In this document: in pieces, positions 31,924-41,693 of the stretch
Layout: every line of letters begins with the position of its first letter
How positions within the stretch are numbered: position 1 is the first letter of the stretch
Assembly: GCF_005844325.1 (NCBI RefSeq)
Contig: NZ_SPFY01000018.1
Location: 1 to 42,341, forward strand
Direction of reading: 5' to 3'
Length of the DNA: 42,341 nt
From: Collinsella aerofaciens
Lineage (GTDB): Bacteria > Actinomycetota > Coriobacteriia > Coriobacteriales > Coriobacteriaceae
Program-made: the position numbers and the translations under genes
The notes under the pieces: generated by a model
Database searches by the model: none
Told to the model about the DNA's origin: nothing
The model's input: the letters and a program-made list of their open reading frames with translations, nothing else

Positions 31924-34638
31924 ATGGCAAAAGTCCGTGTGTCCACCCTGGCCAAAGAGTTCGGCATGACCTCCAAGGAACTGATGGGTCATCTTGCCGA
32001 AATGAAGATTCCCGCTAAGTCCGCTTCCTCCGCCCTGGAGGACGCTTACGTCGCCATGGTCCGCAAGCAGCTCGCCTCGGTGATCGAGGCCCGCGCCAAG
32101 GAAGTCGAGGCCGTCAAGCAGGCCGAGGAGGAGGCAGCCGCCGCCGAGGAGGCAGCGCGCGCTGCCGAGGCCGAGCGTGAGCGCATCGCCGCCGAGAAGG
32201 CACGCGAGGAGGAGCGCCGCCAGTTCGCCGCCGCCCAGGCTGCCGAGGAGGCCGCCCGTGCCGAGGCCGAGGCCAAGAAGAAGGCTGAGCAGGAGCGCCT
32301 TGCCCGCGAGAAGGAGGAGGCTGCCCGCGAGGCCCAGCGCCGCGCCGTCCCCGCTTCCGACTCCGGTTCGCGCTTCCGCTCGCTGCTCGACCAGATCGCC
32401 GCACAGGAGACCGTGCTCAAGGAGAAGAAGGACGCCGAGGAGAAGGCCAAGGCCGAGCGCGCCTCTGAGCGCGGCAACCGTCGTAGCGGCAACAACGACC
32501 GTCGCGGTGGCCGTCGTAACGATCGCAACGCCTCCGACAACAACTCCGATCGCAATGCCTCCGAGAGCCGTCCGCACAGCCATCGCACCAACGCCAGCAA
32601 CAACGTCGCTGCCGGCATGGACTTCCCCAACCCCGATAAGCAGGGTAAGGGCAAGAAGCGCAAGGGCGGTCACGGCAACGATGAGGACCACTACAGCCGC
32701 ATGGCTCGTGAGGCCGAGGAGTACAGCCGCGAGAAGGTGCTCGAGGAGGCCCGCGCCGCCGTCGAGGAGGCCTCTCGCGAGTCCACCGGTCGCCGCAAGA
32801 AGCGCAAGGAGAAGCGCGAGCGCGAGGCTGCTAAGGCTCAGGAGGAGCGCAAGATTGAGGAGGCGCTGGCCCAGGGCGTGAACCCCGAGGAGCTCGACGC
32901 CATCAAGGTCTCCCAGGGAGTTACCGTCCAGGAGCTCGCCGAGGCGCTCGACGTTCCGGCCAACGACATCATCAAGCGCCTGTTCCTGCTGGGCACGCCG
33001 CTTACGATGACGCAGTCCATGTCCGACGACCTCGTCGAGCTCGTTGCCGACGACCTGGGCCGTCAGATCAAGATCATCACCCCCGAGGAGGAGAACACCT
33101 TCTCGTTCTACGACGATCCCGCCGACCTTAAGCCGCGCGCCCCGGTCGTCACCGTCATGGGTCACGTCGACCACGGCAAGACGTCGCTGCTCGACGCCAT
33201 CCGTCACACCGGCGTTGCTGCCGGCGAGGCGGGCGGCATTACGCAGGCCATCGGCGCTTCGCAGGTCATGATCAACGACCGCAAGATCACCTTCATCGAT
33301 ACCCCGGGTCACGCTACCTTTACGGCCATGCGTGCCCGTGGCGCCAAGGTGACCGACATCGTCATCCTGATCGTTGCTGCCGACGACGGCGTCATGCCTC
33401 AGACCATCGAGTCGATCAACCACGCCAAGGCCGCCGGCGTACCCATCGTCGTCGCCGTCAACAAGATCGATAAGCCGGGCGCCAACCCCGACCGCGTGCG
33501 CCAGGAGCTCACCGAGTACGGCATCATCCCCGAGGAGTGGGGCGGACAGAACATGTTCGTCAACATCTCGGCCAAGCAGAAGATCGGTATCGACGACCTG
33601 CTCGAGACCGTGCTGCTCCAGGCCGACGTTCTCGAACTCAAGGCCAACCCCGACACCTTTGCCTCCGGTAACGTCCTCGAGGCCAAGCTCGACAAGGGCC
33701 GCGGCTCGGTTGCCACGGTGCTCGTGACCCGCGGTACCCTGCACGTGGGCGATACGCTGGTCGCCGGTCTTACCTACGGCCGCGTCCGCGCCATGCTCGA
33801 TCCCAAGGGCAACGCCGTCACCGAGGCCGGCCCCTCCGACGCCGTCGAGATCCTGGGCCTGCAGTCCGTGCCCAACGCCGGCGACGAGTTCCGTGTGTTC
33901 GAGGACGAGCGCGAGGCTCGCGCCCTGGCCGATGAGCGTTCGCTCAAGGCCCGTATCGAGGAGCAGAGCCGCGTGAAGCACGTCACGCTCGAGAACCTCT
34001 TCGAGACCATCGCCGACGCCGAGGTCAAGGAGCTCAACCTGATCATCAAGGCCGACGTCCAGGGCTCCATCGAGGCCCTTCAGGACTCTCTTGACAAGAT
34101 GGATCAGTCTGAGGTGCGCATCAACACGATCCACTCCGCCGTTGGTGCCATCAACGAGACCGACGTCGTCCTGGCCGACGCCTCCAACGCCATCATCATC
34201 GGCTTTGGCGTCCGTCCCGACGGCAAGGCCCGCTCCGCTGCCGAGCGCGAGGGCGTCGAGATCCGTTGCTACGACGTCATCTACAAGTGCCTCGAGGACC
34301 TCGACGCTGCCCGCATCGGTATGCTCAAGCCCACCGAGGTCGAGGTCTCCACGGGTACTGCGACCGTTCTGGACACCTTCAAGGTGCCCAAGGTCGGTAT
34401 CGCCGCCGGTGTCCGCGTCGAAGAGGGCGAGATCGCCGCGACCGATTCCGTACGCCTGGTGCGCGACGGCATCGTGGTCTTCAACGGCAAGATCGCCTCG
34501 ATGCGCCACTACAAGGACGAGGCCAAGAGCCTCAAGAGCGGCTCCGAGGGCGGTATTGGCCTGGAGAACTTCCAGGACATCAAGCCTGGCGACACCATTG
34601 AGGGCTACCGCATTGACCAGGTTGCCCGTACCGAGTAG
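31924..34638 (+). CDS. infB: Translation initiation factor IF-2
   Basis: A 904-residue IF-2. There is an N-terminal IF2_N module (VRVSTLAKEFGMTSKELMGH). A long charged Ala/Glu/Arg-rich region (about 60-300) follows, then a second IF2_N module (VTVQELAEALDVPANDIIKR). The GTPase core has GHVDHGKT at 413-420, DTPGHATF and NKIDKPGA. Domains II to IV follow and end in a GDTIEGY-type segment. It brings fMet-tRNA to the 30S subunit. An AGGTGA site precedes the ATG. The coding strand is so GC3-biased that a long spurious open frame lies antisense; it is not a gene. Confidence 0.95.
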   Translation: MAKVRVSTLAKEFGMTSKELMGHLAEMKIPAKSASSALEDAYVAMVRKQLASVIEARAKEVEAVKQAEEEAAAAEEAARAAEAERERIAAEKAREEERRQFAAAQAAEEAARAEAEAKKKAEQERLAREKEEAAREAQRRAVPASDSGSRFRSLLDQIAAQETVLKEKKDAEEKAKAERASERGNRRSGNNDRRGGRRNDRNASDNNSDRNASESRPHSHRTNASNNVAAGMDFPNPDKQGKGKKRKGGHGNDEDHYSRMAREAEEYSREKVLEEARAAVEEASRESTGRRKKRKEKREREAAKAQEERKIEEALAQGVNPEELDAIKVSQGVTVQELAEALDVPANDIIKRLFLLGTPLTMTQSMSDDLVELVADDLGRQIKIITPEEENTFSFYDDPADLKPRAPVVTVMGHVDHGKTSLLDAIRHTGVAAGEAGGITQAIGASQVMINDRKITFIDTPGHATFTAMRARGAKVTDIVILIVAADDGVMPQTIESINHAKAAGVPIVVAVNKIDKPGANPDRVRQELTEYGIIPEEWGGQNMFVNISAKQKIGIDDLLETVLLQADVLELKANPDTFASGNVLEAKLDKGRGSVATVLVTRGTLHVGDTLVAGLTYGRVRAMLDPKGNAVTEAGPSDAVEILGLQSVPNAGDEFRVFEDEREARALADERSLKARIEEQSRVKHVTLENLFETIADAEVKELNLIIKADVQGSIEALQDSLDKMDQSEVRINTIHSAVGAINETDVVLADASNAIIIGFGVRPDGKARSAAEREGVEIRCYDVIYKCLEDLDAARIGMLKPTEVEVSTGTATVLDTFKVPKVGIAAGVRVEEGEIAATDSVRLVRDGIVVFNGKIASMRHYKDEAKSLKSGSEGGIGLENFQDIKPGDTIEGYRIDQVARTE

Positions 34639-34649
34639 GGGGTAGCGCT

Positions 34650-35060
34650 ATGAAGCAAACGCAGGCAACCCGCCGTTTGGGCGAGCAGCTTCGCGAGAAG
34701 CTCGGTTATATCCTGCTCTTTGAGGTTTCCGATCCGCGTCTCGACCTGGTCACTCTGACCGCGGTCGAGGTCGCGGTGGACCGTTCGTTCGCGCGCGTGT
34801 ACGTGTCGTGCGACGCGAGCCGCTACGATGAGGTCATGGAGGCGCTCGCCAGCGCCAAGGGCCGCATTCGTAGCCTGTTGGCCCGCTCGCTCGATTGGCG
34901 CGTCACGCCCGAGCTCGATTTTCGCATCGATCGCTCGACCGATGAGGCCGAGCGCATCACGCGTGCGCTGGAAAACGTTCCCGCCACGCTTGCGATCGAA
35001 AAGGACGAGGACGGCTATCCCATAGCGGATGCCGCCCAGGAGGCAGCTTTAGATGAGTAA
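34650..35060 (+). CDS. rbfA: 30S ribosome-binding factor RbfA
   Basis: A 136-residue RbfA, a KH-fold factor for late 16S rRNA 5'-end maturation. Recognisable features are the QLREKLGYILLFEVSDPRLD start, the VTLTAVEVAVDRSFARVYVS strand region and RVTPELDFRIDRS before the last helix. The ATG lies 11 bases after infB. The C-terminus overlaps the next gene by 8 bases. The acidic tail is longer than the minimal family domain. Confidence 0.93.
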   Translation: MKQTQATRRLGEQLREKLGYILLFEVSDPRLDLVTLTAVEVAVDRSFARVYVSCDASRYDEVMEALASAKGRIRSLLARSLDWRVTPELDFRIDRSTDEAERITRALENVPATLAIEKDEDGYPIADAAQEAALDE

Positions 35061-36096
35061 TTCCGCCGACCTCGCATCGTGCGAGTCTGCAGATATTCAG
35101 CGACGCATCCTCGAGCTCATCGAGGATGCGTCCTCCATTGCGATTTCGGGACATACGTCTCCCGATGGTGACGCCCTGGGCTCCGTGCTGGGTCTGGGCT
35201 TATCGCTTATGAAGTTTTTCCCCAACAAGGACATTGCCCTGCTGCTGGCAGACGATGACCCGGTTCCGCGCATCTACCGCTTTATGGAGGGTGCCGACCG
35301 TCTGGTGCCGGCATCTGCGTATACCGGCAATCCGGACCTGTTCATCTCGGTGGACGTGCCGGTCGTCGAGCGTCTGAACAACTCAGCCGAGGTGCTCCGC
35401 CGCTCGTCGCATGTGGTGTGCTTCGATCACCATCCGGCGCGCGAGGAATTTGCCGAGCTGAGCCTGAGGTGCGTCGGCGCCGCAGCCTGCGCCATGATCA
35501 TCGACCGCTTTTTGGACAATTGCGGCATTGTCGCACGTGATGGCGTTGCGACCTGCCTGCTGTGTGGCTTGGTGACCGACACCGGTCGTTTCCAGTACCA
35601 GAACGCCGATGCTGCCGCGTTCCATGCTGCTTCGCGCCTGGTGGCGCATGGCGCCAATCCGGCTCGTGTCGCACTCGAGGTCTATCAGAGCATGCGCGTC
35701 GAGTTTTTGCACCTCAAGTCCATTGTCATGGGCCGTATCAAGACGGTCGCGCACGGGCGCGTGGCGTATAGCTATGCCTTCCAGAGCGACCTTGAGGCCT
35801 GCGGCGTCACCTCGGATGAATGTGACGGTCTGGTCGATGTGGTGCGTTCGGTGATGGGCGTCGAGGTCTGCCTGTTCTTAAAGGGCATCGACGGCGATAC
35901 CAAGGTGCGCGGCAACCTGCGCTCCAAGGGTGACCTCGATGTGTCCGAGATCGCTGCCAACTTTGGCGGTGGCGGGCATCATGCCGCCGCCGGCTTTTCC
36001 AACAACGGAACGATTCGCGAGACGCTCGCCGTGGCACTTCCCATGCTGGCCGAGCTGGTGGGGGAGGATCCCGCTTCGGTGACCGTCGAGCTCTAA
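35053..36096 (+). CDS. DHH-family phosphoesterase (NrnA-like oligoribonuclease/pAp phosphatase)
   Basis: A 347-residue DHH/DHHA1 phosphoesterase. Motif I is SGHTSPDGDALGSVLG, motif III is the DHH at 125-127 in CFDHHPAREEF, a DTGRFQYQN motif follows, and the DHHA1 domain carries the GGGGHHAAAGF signature. The family removes nucleotides from nanoRNA and dephosphorylates 3'-phosphoadenosine 5'-phosphate. Its place between rbfA and truB is the usual one in Gram-positive bacteria. The start overlaps rbfA by 8 bases, implying coupled translation. Confidence 0.92.
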   Translation: MSNSADLASCESADIQRRILELIEDASSIAISGHTSPDGDALGSVLGLGLSLMKFFPNKDIALLLADDDPVPRIYRFMEGADRLVPASAYTGNPDLFISVDVPVVERLNNSAEVLRRSSHVVCFDHHPAREEFAELSLRCVGAAACAMIIDRFLDNCGIVARDGVATCLLCGLVTDTGRFQYQNADAAAFHAASRLVAHGANPARVALEVYQSMRVEFLHLKSIVMGRIKTVAHGRVAYSYAFQSDLEACGVTSDECDGLVDVVRSVMGVEVCLFLKGIDGDTKVRGNLRSKGDLDVSEIAANFGGGGHHAAAGFSNNGTIRETLAVALPMLAELVGEDPASVTVEL

Positions 36097-36111
36097 CATT
36101 TTGGATGGTAC

Positions 36112-37044
36112 ATGGCTCGTCGTACGCCTTCTCAATTGAATATGCTGCTCGCCGTCGATAAGCCGGTGGGCTGCACGTCCCACGACGTGGTTTCGCAATG
36201 CCGACGCGCCCTCCATGAGCGGCGCGTCGGTCATGCCGGAACGCTCGACCCCATGGCATCGGGCGTCATGGTGGTGGGCGTGGGTCAGGCCACACGTCTG
36301 CTGGGCATGCTTACGCTTGATACCAAAAGCTACGTTGCCGATATCTCGTTTGGCGTCGAGACCAATACCGATGATGCGGAGGGCGAGGCGGTCCGCACGG
36401 TGGCTGTTGCCGACGAGCTCCGCGATCCTGCCTATGCGCGTGAGCGCTTGGTCGCCATGCTGGGTCCGCAGATGCAGGTGCCGCCGGCGTTTTCTGCTAT
36501 CTCGGTCAATAGCGTTCGCGCCTACAAGTCTGCTCGCGAGGGCAATGCGGTGGACCTACCTCCGCGCCCCGTCGAGGTCTATGCCGCCGACCTGATCGCC
36601 GTGGGCGGCGAGGGCGATACGTGCGTCTGGACCGTGGCGTTTTCGGTAAGCAAAGGCACCTACATTCGCGCGCTCGCTCGCGATCTGGGTCGTGCCTGCG
36701 ATTGTGCTGCACATATTTCCGCGCTGCGCCGTACGGCCTCCGGCGTGGTTTCCATTGGCGCCTGTCATGCGGTAGAGGAGCTCTCTGCCGAGACCGCTGC
36801 CGGTTTCGCTCTGGATCCCATCGCCGCCCTAGGTGCCACGCGTGTCGATTTGCCGGGTAATCTTGCAGACGACCTGCTTTGTGGCCGCCGCGTTCCCGTT
36901 GAACGCGCGCTTGCGGACTTCGATACGGCGAAGGCGCCGTTCGCGCTCGTACTCGATGGGGGATTGAAGGCGCTTGCTCGTATCGAGGGCGGCCGCTTTG
37001 TGATGGAGCACGTTTTTCCGCAGGCGATCGGCGGTGTTCGATGA
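36112..37044 (+). CDS. truB: tRNA pseudouridine(55) synthase TruB
   Basis: A 310-residue TruB, which makes pseudouridine 55 in the T-loop of tRNAs. Visible are LLAVDKPVGCTSHDVV, then RVGHAGTLDPMASGV with the catalytic D46, a VPPAFSAISVNSVRAY stretch, and SKGTYIRALARDLG. The C-terminus carries a shortened PUA-like segment. The last four bases overlap the start of ribF (ATGA). The length is normal. Confidence 0.94.
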   Translation: MARRTPSQLNMLLAVDKPVGCTSHDVVSQCRRALHERRVGHAGTLDPMASGVMVVGVGQATRLLGMLTLDTKSYVADISFGVETNTDDAEGEAVRTVAVADELRDPAYARERLVAMLGPQMQVPPAFSAISVNSVRAYKSAREGNAVDLPPRPVEVYAADLIAVGGEGDTCVWTVAFSVSKGTYIRALARDLGRACDCAAHISALRRTASGVVSIGACHAVEELSAETAAGFALDPIAALGATRVDLPGNLADDLLCGRRVPVERALADFDTAKAPFALVLDGGLKALARIEGGRFVMEHVFPQAIGGVR

Positions 37045-38048
37045 TGCTGACGCCCCACGAGCTCGCGCGTATCTTTTTCGCGGGTGAGTTGGATGAGGCC
37101 CGTATCGTTTCTGCCGATGCTTTTGATGGGTGCGAGTTCTTGGGTGCCGCGTCGATCGCTATTGGCGTGTTTGATGGCGTGCATCGTGGGCACCAAGAGC
37201 TGATCGAAGCGGTTATTCGCGATGCACATGATCACGGCAGCAAAGCGGTCGTGGTCACCTTCGATCCTGATCCGGACGTCGTGGTGAGTCCGTCGCCCGC
37301 CCAAAAATTGATGACGACGGCCGACCGCCTGCATGCCCTGGCTCAAACCGGGGTCGATGCGGTGGTGGCCGTTCCCTTTACGCCCGCCGTGGCGGCACTC
37401 GACCATGTCGGGTTTCTGGCGCTGTTGTCGCGCGTTGTCGATATTCGCTCCATTCGTGTAGGCAGCGACTTTAGGCTCGGCTGCGGCGGCGCTTCGGGCG
37501 TTGCCGAGATGCGCGCCTGGGGCACTGAGCGTGGGGTTGACGTTTACGGTCACGACCTGCTCTGCGTTAACGGGCAGACCATCTGCGCCACGCGCATCCG
37601 CCATGAGCTGGGTCAGGGTCATGTGGAGCTGGCTGCCGAGCTTCTCGGCCGTCCCTATATGCTGCGCGGCGTTGTGGCGGCTGGCCGTCACGAGGGCTCC
37701 GATATGGGCTTTCCCACGGCAAACATCCAGGTGCCCGACGGCATCCAAGTGCCTGCCGATGGCGTCTATGAGGGTCTGGTGCTGGTCGACGATACCGTAT
37801 GGCCTGCTGCCGTTAACGTCGGCCTGCCGCCGACCTATGCCGATGATGCCGCCTCGGCGCATCTCGAGGCCAACTTGATTGGCTATGCGGGCGACTTGTA
37901 TGGCGCCTCCGTGTCGTTGGCGTTTACGCGCTGGCTGCGTCCGTCTCGCGTGTTCGATTCGCTGGACGAGCTTATCGCGACCGTCGAGGGTAATATCGAC
38001 GATATTCGTCATAACTTGGGTGAGCAGGGGGTGAGCATCCGTGATTAG
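37041..38048 (+). CDS. ribF: Bifunctional riboflavin kinase/FAD synthetase
   Basis: A 335-residue RibF, converting riboflavin to FMN and FAD. The N-terminal FAD-synthetase domain has IAIGVFDGVHRGHQELIEA, with the nucleotidyltransferase HxGH-type site, and FDPDPDVVV. GSDFRLGCGGASGV marks the second conserved part. The C-terminal riboflavin-kinase domain has DMGFPTANIQVPDG and the substrate-binding NVGLPPTY. The start overlaps truB by four bases, and the end overlaps dnaG by eight. Confidence 0.93.
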   Translation: MMLTPHELARIFFAGELDEARIVSADAFDGCEFLGAASIAIGVFDGVHRGHQELIEAVIRDAHDHGSKAVVVTFDPDPDVVVSPSPAQKLMTTADRLHALAQTGVDAVVAVPFTPAVAALDHVGFLALLSRVVDIRSIRVGSDFRLGCGGASGVAEMRAWGTERGVDVYGHDLLCVNGQTICATRIRHELGQGHVELAAELLGRPYMLRGVVAAGRHEGSDMGFPTANIQVPDGIQVPADGVYEGLVLVDDTVWPAAVNVGLPPTYADDAASAHLEANLIGYAGDLYGASVSLAFTRWLRPSRVFDSLDELIATVEGNIDDIRHNLGEQGVSIRD

Positions 38049-40155
38049 CGATGAGGAAAAAGATCAGGTACGCGCGGCGTCGGACTTGGTTGCCATCGTG
38101 CAGGAAACGGTTGAGCTCAAGCCCCGCGGCCATGAGTTTTGGGGCTGCTGCCCGTTTCATGGCGAAAAGACCCCATCGTTTCACATTATCCCTGCTACGC
38201 AGGTGTGGCACTGTTTTGGCTGCGGCGAGGGCGGCGACGTCTTCACCTATATCATGAAGCGCGAGAACCTGAGCTTTCCCGAGTCGATCCGCTATTTGGC
38301 CGACCGTGCCGGCATTGAGCTGCACGATACCGGTGCGCAGCGCGATCGCGGCACCAAGCGTGCCCGCATCTATGACCTGTGCGCCGAGACGGCTCAGTTC
38401 TACCACACCATGCTTATGCGCGGTAAGGACAGCCGTCCGCGCGAGTACTTTGCCAGTCGTGGCATGGGCGGAGATGTCTGTCGCCGCTACTGCCTGGGCT
38501 TTGCGCCGGGTCGCAACGCGCTGGTGTCGCATCTGTCGCAGGCGGGCTTTACCCCGCAGGAGATGATCGACGCCAACGTGGCCGTGAGCCGTGGACGTGG
38601 ACAGCTTGCCGACCGTTTTTACGACCGCGTGATGTTTCCCATCTTTGATGAGCAGGGTCACAATATCGCCTTTGGCGGGCGCATCATGGGCGATGGTCAG
38701 CCCAAGTACCTCAACACGGCCGAGACGAGTGTGTTTCATAAAAAGCGAAACCTCTATGGCTTTAACTGGGCCAAGGAGTTTATCGTCGCGCAGGATACCG
38801 CCATCGTGGTGGAGGGCTATACCGACTGCATCGCCTGCTGGGAGGCAGGGATCAAAAACGTCGTCGCCACGCTGGGCACAGCGCTGACGGAACATCACGT
38901 TAAGACGCTCACCCGTTTTGCCAAGCGCATTGTATATATGTTCGATGGCGACGCCGCCGGTCAAAAGGCCGCTCGCCGCGCGATTCAGTTTATCGAGCAG
39001 GATTCGATGGATCTTCGCTGCGTGGTGCTGCCCGATGGCAACGACCCCATGGAGTTCATCACGGCGCATGGCGGCGAGGCGCTGCAGGCGCGCATCGATG
39101 CCGCCGAGCCCCTCATGGACTTTGTCTACCGTTCGCTGCAGGAGTCGAGCGACATTACCACACCGGGCGGTCGTGCCAAGGCGCTCGAGGATGCGCTGAC
39201 GCTCATCTATCCGCTGCGTGACAGCTATATGATCGACACGTACTTTATCCAGATTGCCGACCTGTTGGGTTTGGACCTGGAGACCGTGCGCGCGAGTTCG
39301 GGCCGCGTGTTTCGCGATGTCGCCAAGCGTGAGGATGCCGAGCGCCGGCGTGAGCAGAACTACGAGCGTCAACGCGCGCAAGCTGAGCGCGCGGGCATCG
39401 CGGGCGGTCGGGCGTCTGGTTCGCAGGGGACGTCTCGCGGTGCCTGGGCCGCGGGTGCGACGCCGCCGGTGTCCGCACCGGTCGAGGAGGACCCGTACGA
39501 CTACGTTCCGCTTGATGCCTATGGGGCCGCGCCGGTGGAGGTCGACGAGGATCTGCCGCCAATCGATGTGCCAGCGGGGATGGAAAGCGCTGCGCCCGTT
39601 GCCGATAGCTCAAGCGTGGCGGCAGCTCCGTCGATGCCGATCGTTTTGACCGATCTGGAGCGGAAATCCCTGGCGGGGGAGCGCGAGCTGCTGACGATGC
39701 TCACGAGCTACCCCGATCTGTTCCGCACGTATGCCGATCGCATTTGTTCTATCGAGTGGGTTGACCCGCGTCACGAGTCCATTGCGTGGGCCGTGCTGGC
39801 AACGCCGCCGGGAACCGATCCTGCGGCATGTATGGATGCGGCGCGGGCGGTGTGTCCCGAGGCGGCGTCGCTTGTCAGCGCCGGGCGCATCTCGGCGACG
39901 AGCAAGCACCCGACCGAGACGAACATCGTCTTTATGCTCGATACGCTCGAGCTCTACACCATCAAACGTCGCATGCGAGCCGCGCAGGCCAAGTTGCGTC
40001 AGGACCGTTCACTCGACGATGAGGCTCGTCGCGTGCTGACGATGCAGGCGGTGCAAGATTCACAGCGCCAGCGCGAGCTCCAAAAGTCGATCGGTGGCGT
40101 GGCCGACCCGTTCCGTTTGATCGGTTTGGAGACCGCAGGTGCCGATCAGGCCTAG
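38041..40155 (+). CDS. dnaG: DNA primase DnaG
   Basis: A 704-residue primase making RNA primers for replication. The start is the GTG at 38041 (ISDEEKDQVRAASDLVAIV), overlapping ribF. The CHC2 zinc site is C37, H40, C58 and C61 in CCPFHGEKTPSF and HCFGCGEGG. The RNA-polymerase domain has FGGRIMGDGQPKYLN, the Toprim glutamate E258 in VVEGYTD, and the metal aspartates D302 and D304 in MFDGDAAGQ. A low-complexity linker (about 440-540) leads to the helical DnaB-interacting domain. It lies just before rpoD, the classical macromolecular-synthesis arrangement, although rpoD starts after a 110-base gap. Confidence 0.95.
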   Translation: MISDEEKDQVRAASDLVAIVQETVELKPRGHEFWGCCPFHGEKTPSFHIIPATQVWHCFGCGEGGDVFTYIMKRENLSFPESIRYLADRAGIELHDTGAQRDRGTKRARIYDLCAETAQFYHTMLMRGKDSRPREYFASRGMGGDVCRRYCLGFAPGRNALVSHLSQAGFTPQEMIDANVAVSRGRGQLADRFYDRVMFPIFDEQGHNIAFGGRIMGDGQPKYLNTAETSVFHKKRNLYGFNWAKEFIVAQDTAIVVEGYTDCIACWEAGIKNVVATLGTALTEHHVKTLTRFAKRIVYMFDGDAAGQKAARRAIQFIEQDSMDLRCVVLPDGNDPMEFITAHGGEALQARIDAAEPLMDFVYRSLQESSDITTPGGRAKALEDALTLIYPLRDSYMIDTYFIQIADLLGLDLETVRASSGRVFRDVAKREDAERRREQNYERQRAQAERAGIAGGRASGSQGTSRGAWAAGATPPVSAPVEEDPYDYVPLDAYGAAPVEVDEDLPPIDVPAGMESAAPVADSSSVAAAPSMPIVLTDLERKSLAGERELLTMLTSYPDLFRTYADRICSIEWVDPRHESIAWAVLATPPGTDPAACMDAARAVCPEAASLVSAGRISATSKHPTETNIVFMLDTLELYTIKRRMRAAQAKLRQDRSLDDEARRVLTMQAVQDSQRQRELQKSIGGVADPFRLIGLETAGADQA

Positions 40156-40265
40156 ATGTTGTGGTCAACCAGCGTATTCTCGCCTATATCATGTCTTTAT
40201 TTTGGGTATAGAGGTCTACGTGTGTGCTAAAGTATTGAGTCCTGTGGACTACGAAGGGAGAATCT

Positions 40266-41606
40266 GTGCCAAAAAAGACTGAGAGCACGGGTACTGGGCT
40301 GGAATCCTACGTTGCAAAGCTCATGGGCAACGGCTCAAACAGGACTTCGGTAACCGAGGACGAGATTCAGGTCGCCCTGAAGGATATCGATGTTACTGAT
40401 GAGCAGCTCAACGCGGTGTATTCCGCGCTGCGCAACAGCGGCATCCAGATTATCTCCGCGAGCGGAAACGACGACGCCCCGATGGACGTCGACGATGACG
40501 ATAACGATACCGACGATTTCGATGATGACAAGCACGATTCCGGCTCGCTTGACGATCACGAGCTTAAGATGGCCCGCCAGGCCGATGCCGAGATGGGCTC
40601 TTCCAAGAGCAAGAAGAAGCGCACCGTGCGCACGTCCCGTTCGCGTTCGCGCGTGCGCGGCATCGATGCCTCCACGGTGATGCTGACCGGCGACCCGGTT
40701 CGTATGTACCTCAAGGAGATCGGTAAGGTCGACCTGCTGACCGCATCTGAAGAGGTCGATCTGGCCATGAAGATTGAGGCCGGTCTCGAGGCTACCGAGA
40801 AGCTCGAGGCTGCCGATGCAGGCGAGATTGAACTCACACGCTCCGAGATGCGTCGACTTACGCGTATTGAGAATGTTGGTCTTGAGGCCAAGCAGGCGCT
40901 CATCAGCGCAAACCTGCGTCTGGTCGTCTCCATCGCCAAGCGCTATGTCGGCCGTGGCATGCTGTTCCTGGATCTGATTCAGGAGGGCAACCTCGGTCTG
41001 ATCCGCGCCGTCGAGAAGTTCGACTACCAGAAGGGCTTTAAGTTCTCCACGTACGCCACGTGGTGGATCCGTCAGGCCATTACGCGCGCTATTGCCGACC
41101 AGGCCCGTACCATCCGTATTCCCGTGCACATGGTCGAGACCATCAACAAGCTCGTCCGCGTGCAACGCCAGCTCCTCCAGGATCTGGGTCGCGACCCGAC
41201 TCCTGAGGAGATCGGTGCTGAGATGGACATGAGCGCCGACCGCGTCCGCGAGATCCAGAAGATTTCGCAGGAGCCTGTGTCGCTCGAGACCCCGATCGGT
41301 GAGGAAGAGGATTCCCAGCTGGGCGACTTCATCGAGGACTCCCAGGCTATCGTTCCGCCCGATGCCGCCAGCTTCTCCATGCTGCAGGAGCAGCTCACCC
41401 AGGTGCTCGATTCGCTTGCCGATCGTGAGCGCAAGGTTATCGAGCTGCGCTTTGGTCTCGTTGACGGACATCCCCGCACGCTCGAGGAAGTCGGTCGCGA
41501 GTTTGGCGTCACGCGCGAGCGTATCCGCCAGATCGAGTCCAAGACCCTGGCCAAGCTCCGCCACCCGAGCCGCTCGAGCAAGCTGAAGGACTACATCGAA
41601 AGCTAG
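40266..41606 (+). CDS. rpoD: Primary sigma factor RpoD (SigA)
   Basis: A 446-residue group 1 sigma factor. Region 1.1 is present (about 1-75), followed by an acidic and then a basic linker. Region 1.2 reads [20 protein letters not shown]. Region 2 includes [36 protein letters not shown] and [19 protein letters not shown] (the -10 readers). Region 3 follows, and region 4.2 has the [23 protein letters not shown]. The start is a GTG with GGGAGA 4-5 bases upstream. An extended -10 like TGCTAAAGT at 40225-40233 may be its own promoter. Confidence 0.96.
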   Translation: MPKKTESTGTGLESYVAKLMGNGSNRTSVTEDEIQVALKDIDVTDEQLNAVYSALRNSGIQIISASGNDDAPMDVDDDDNDTDDFDDDKHDSGSLDDHELKMARQADAEMGSSKSKKKRTVRTSRSRSRVRGIDASTVMLTGDPVRMYLKEIGKVDLLTASEEVDLAMKIEAGLEATEKLEAADAGEIELTRSEMRRLTRIENVGLEAKQALISANLRLVVSIAKRYVGRGMLFLDLIQEGNLGLIRAVEKFDYQKGFKFSTYATWWIRQAITRAIADQARTIRIPVHMVETINKLVRVQRQLLQDLGRDPTPEEIGAEMDMSADRVREIQKISQEPVSLETPIGEEEDSQLGDFIEDSQAIVPPDAASFSMLQEQLTQVLDSLADRERKVIELRFGLVDGHPRTLEEVGREFGVTRERIRQIESKTLAKLRHPSRSSKLKDYIES

Positions 41607-41617
41607 TCAAGCAAGAG

Positions 41618-41650
41618 GCGCCCTCAAGCACATCCGCTTGAGGGCGCTTT
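41618..41650 (+). terminator. Rho-independent terminator after rpoD
   Basis: Stem GCGCCCTCAAGC pairing with GCTTGAGGGCGC, a 6-base loop and three T. It ends about 45 bases before the IS110 transposase stop. Confidence 0.88.
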
Positions 41651-41693
41651 ATGTAGTCGTTGGGTGTTCCTATAGTTTTGTCAACCGTCGGGG

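Noticed and set aside
31885-34509. Very long open frame antisense to infB (over 870 codons)
   Set aside because: It mirrors the GC3 bias of infB, has low-complexity Leu/Gly/Val/Asp composition and matches no family; infB itself has all its domains.
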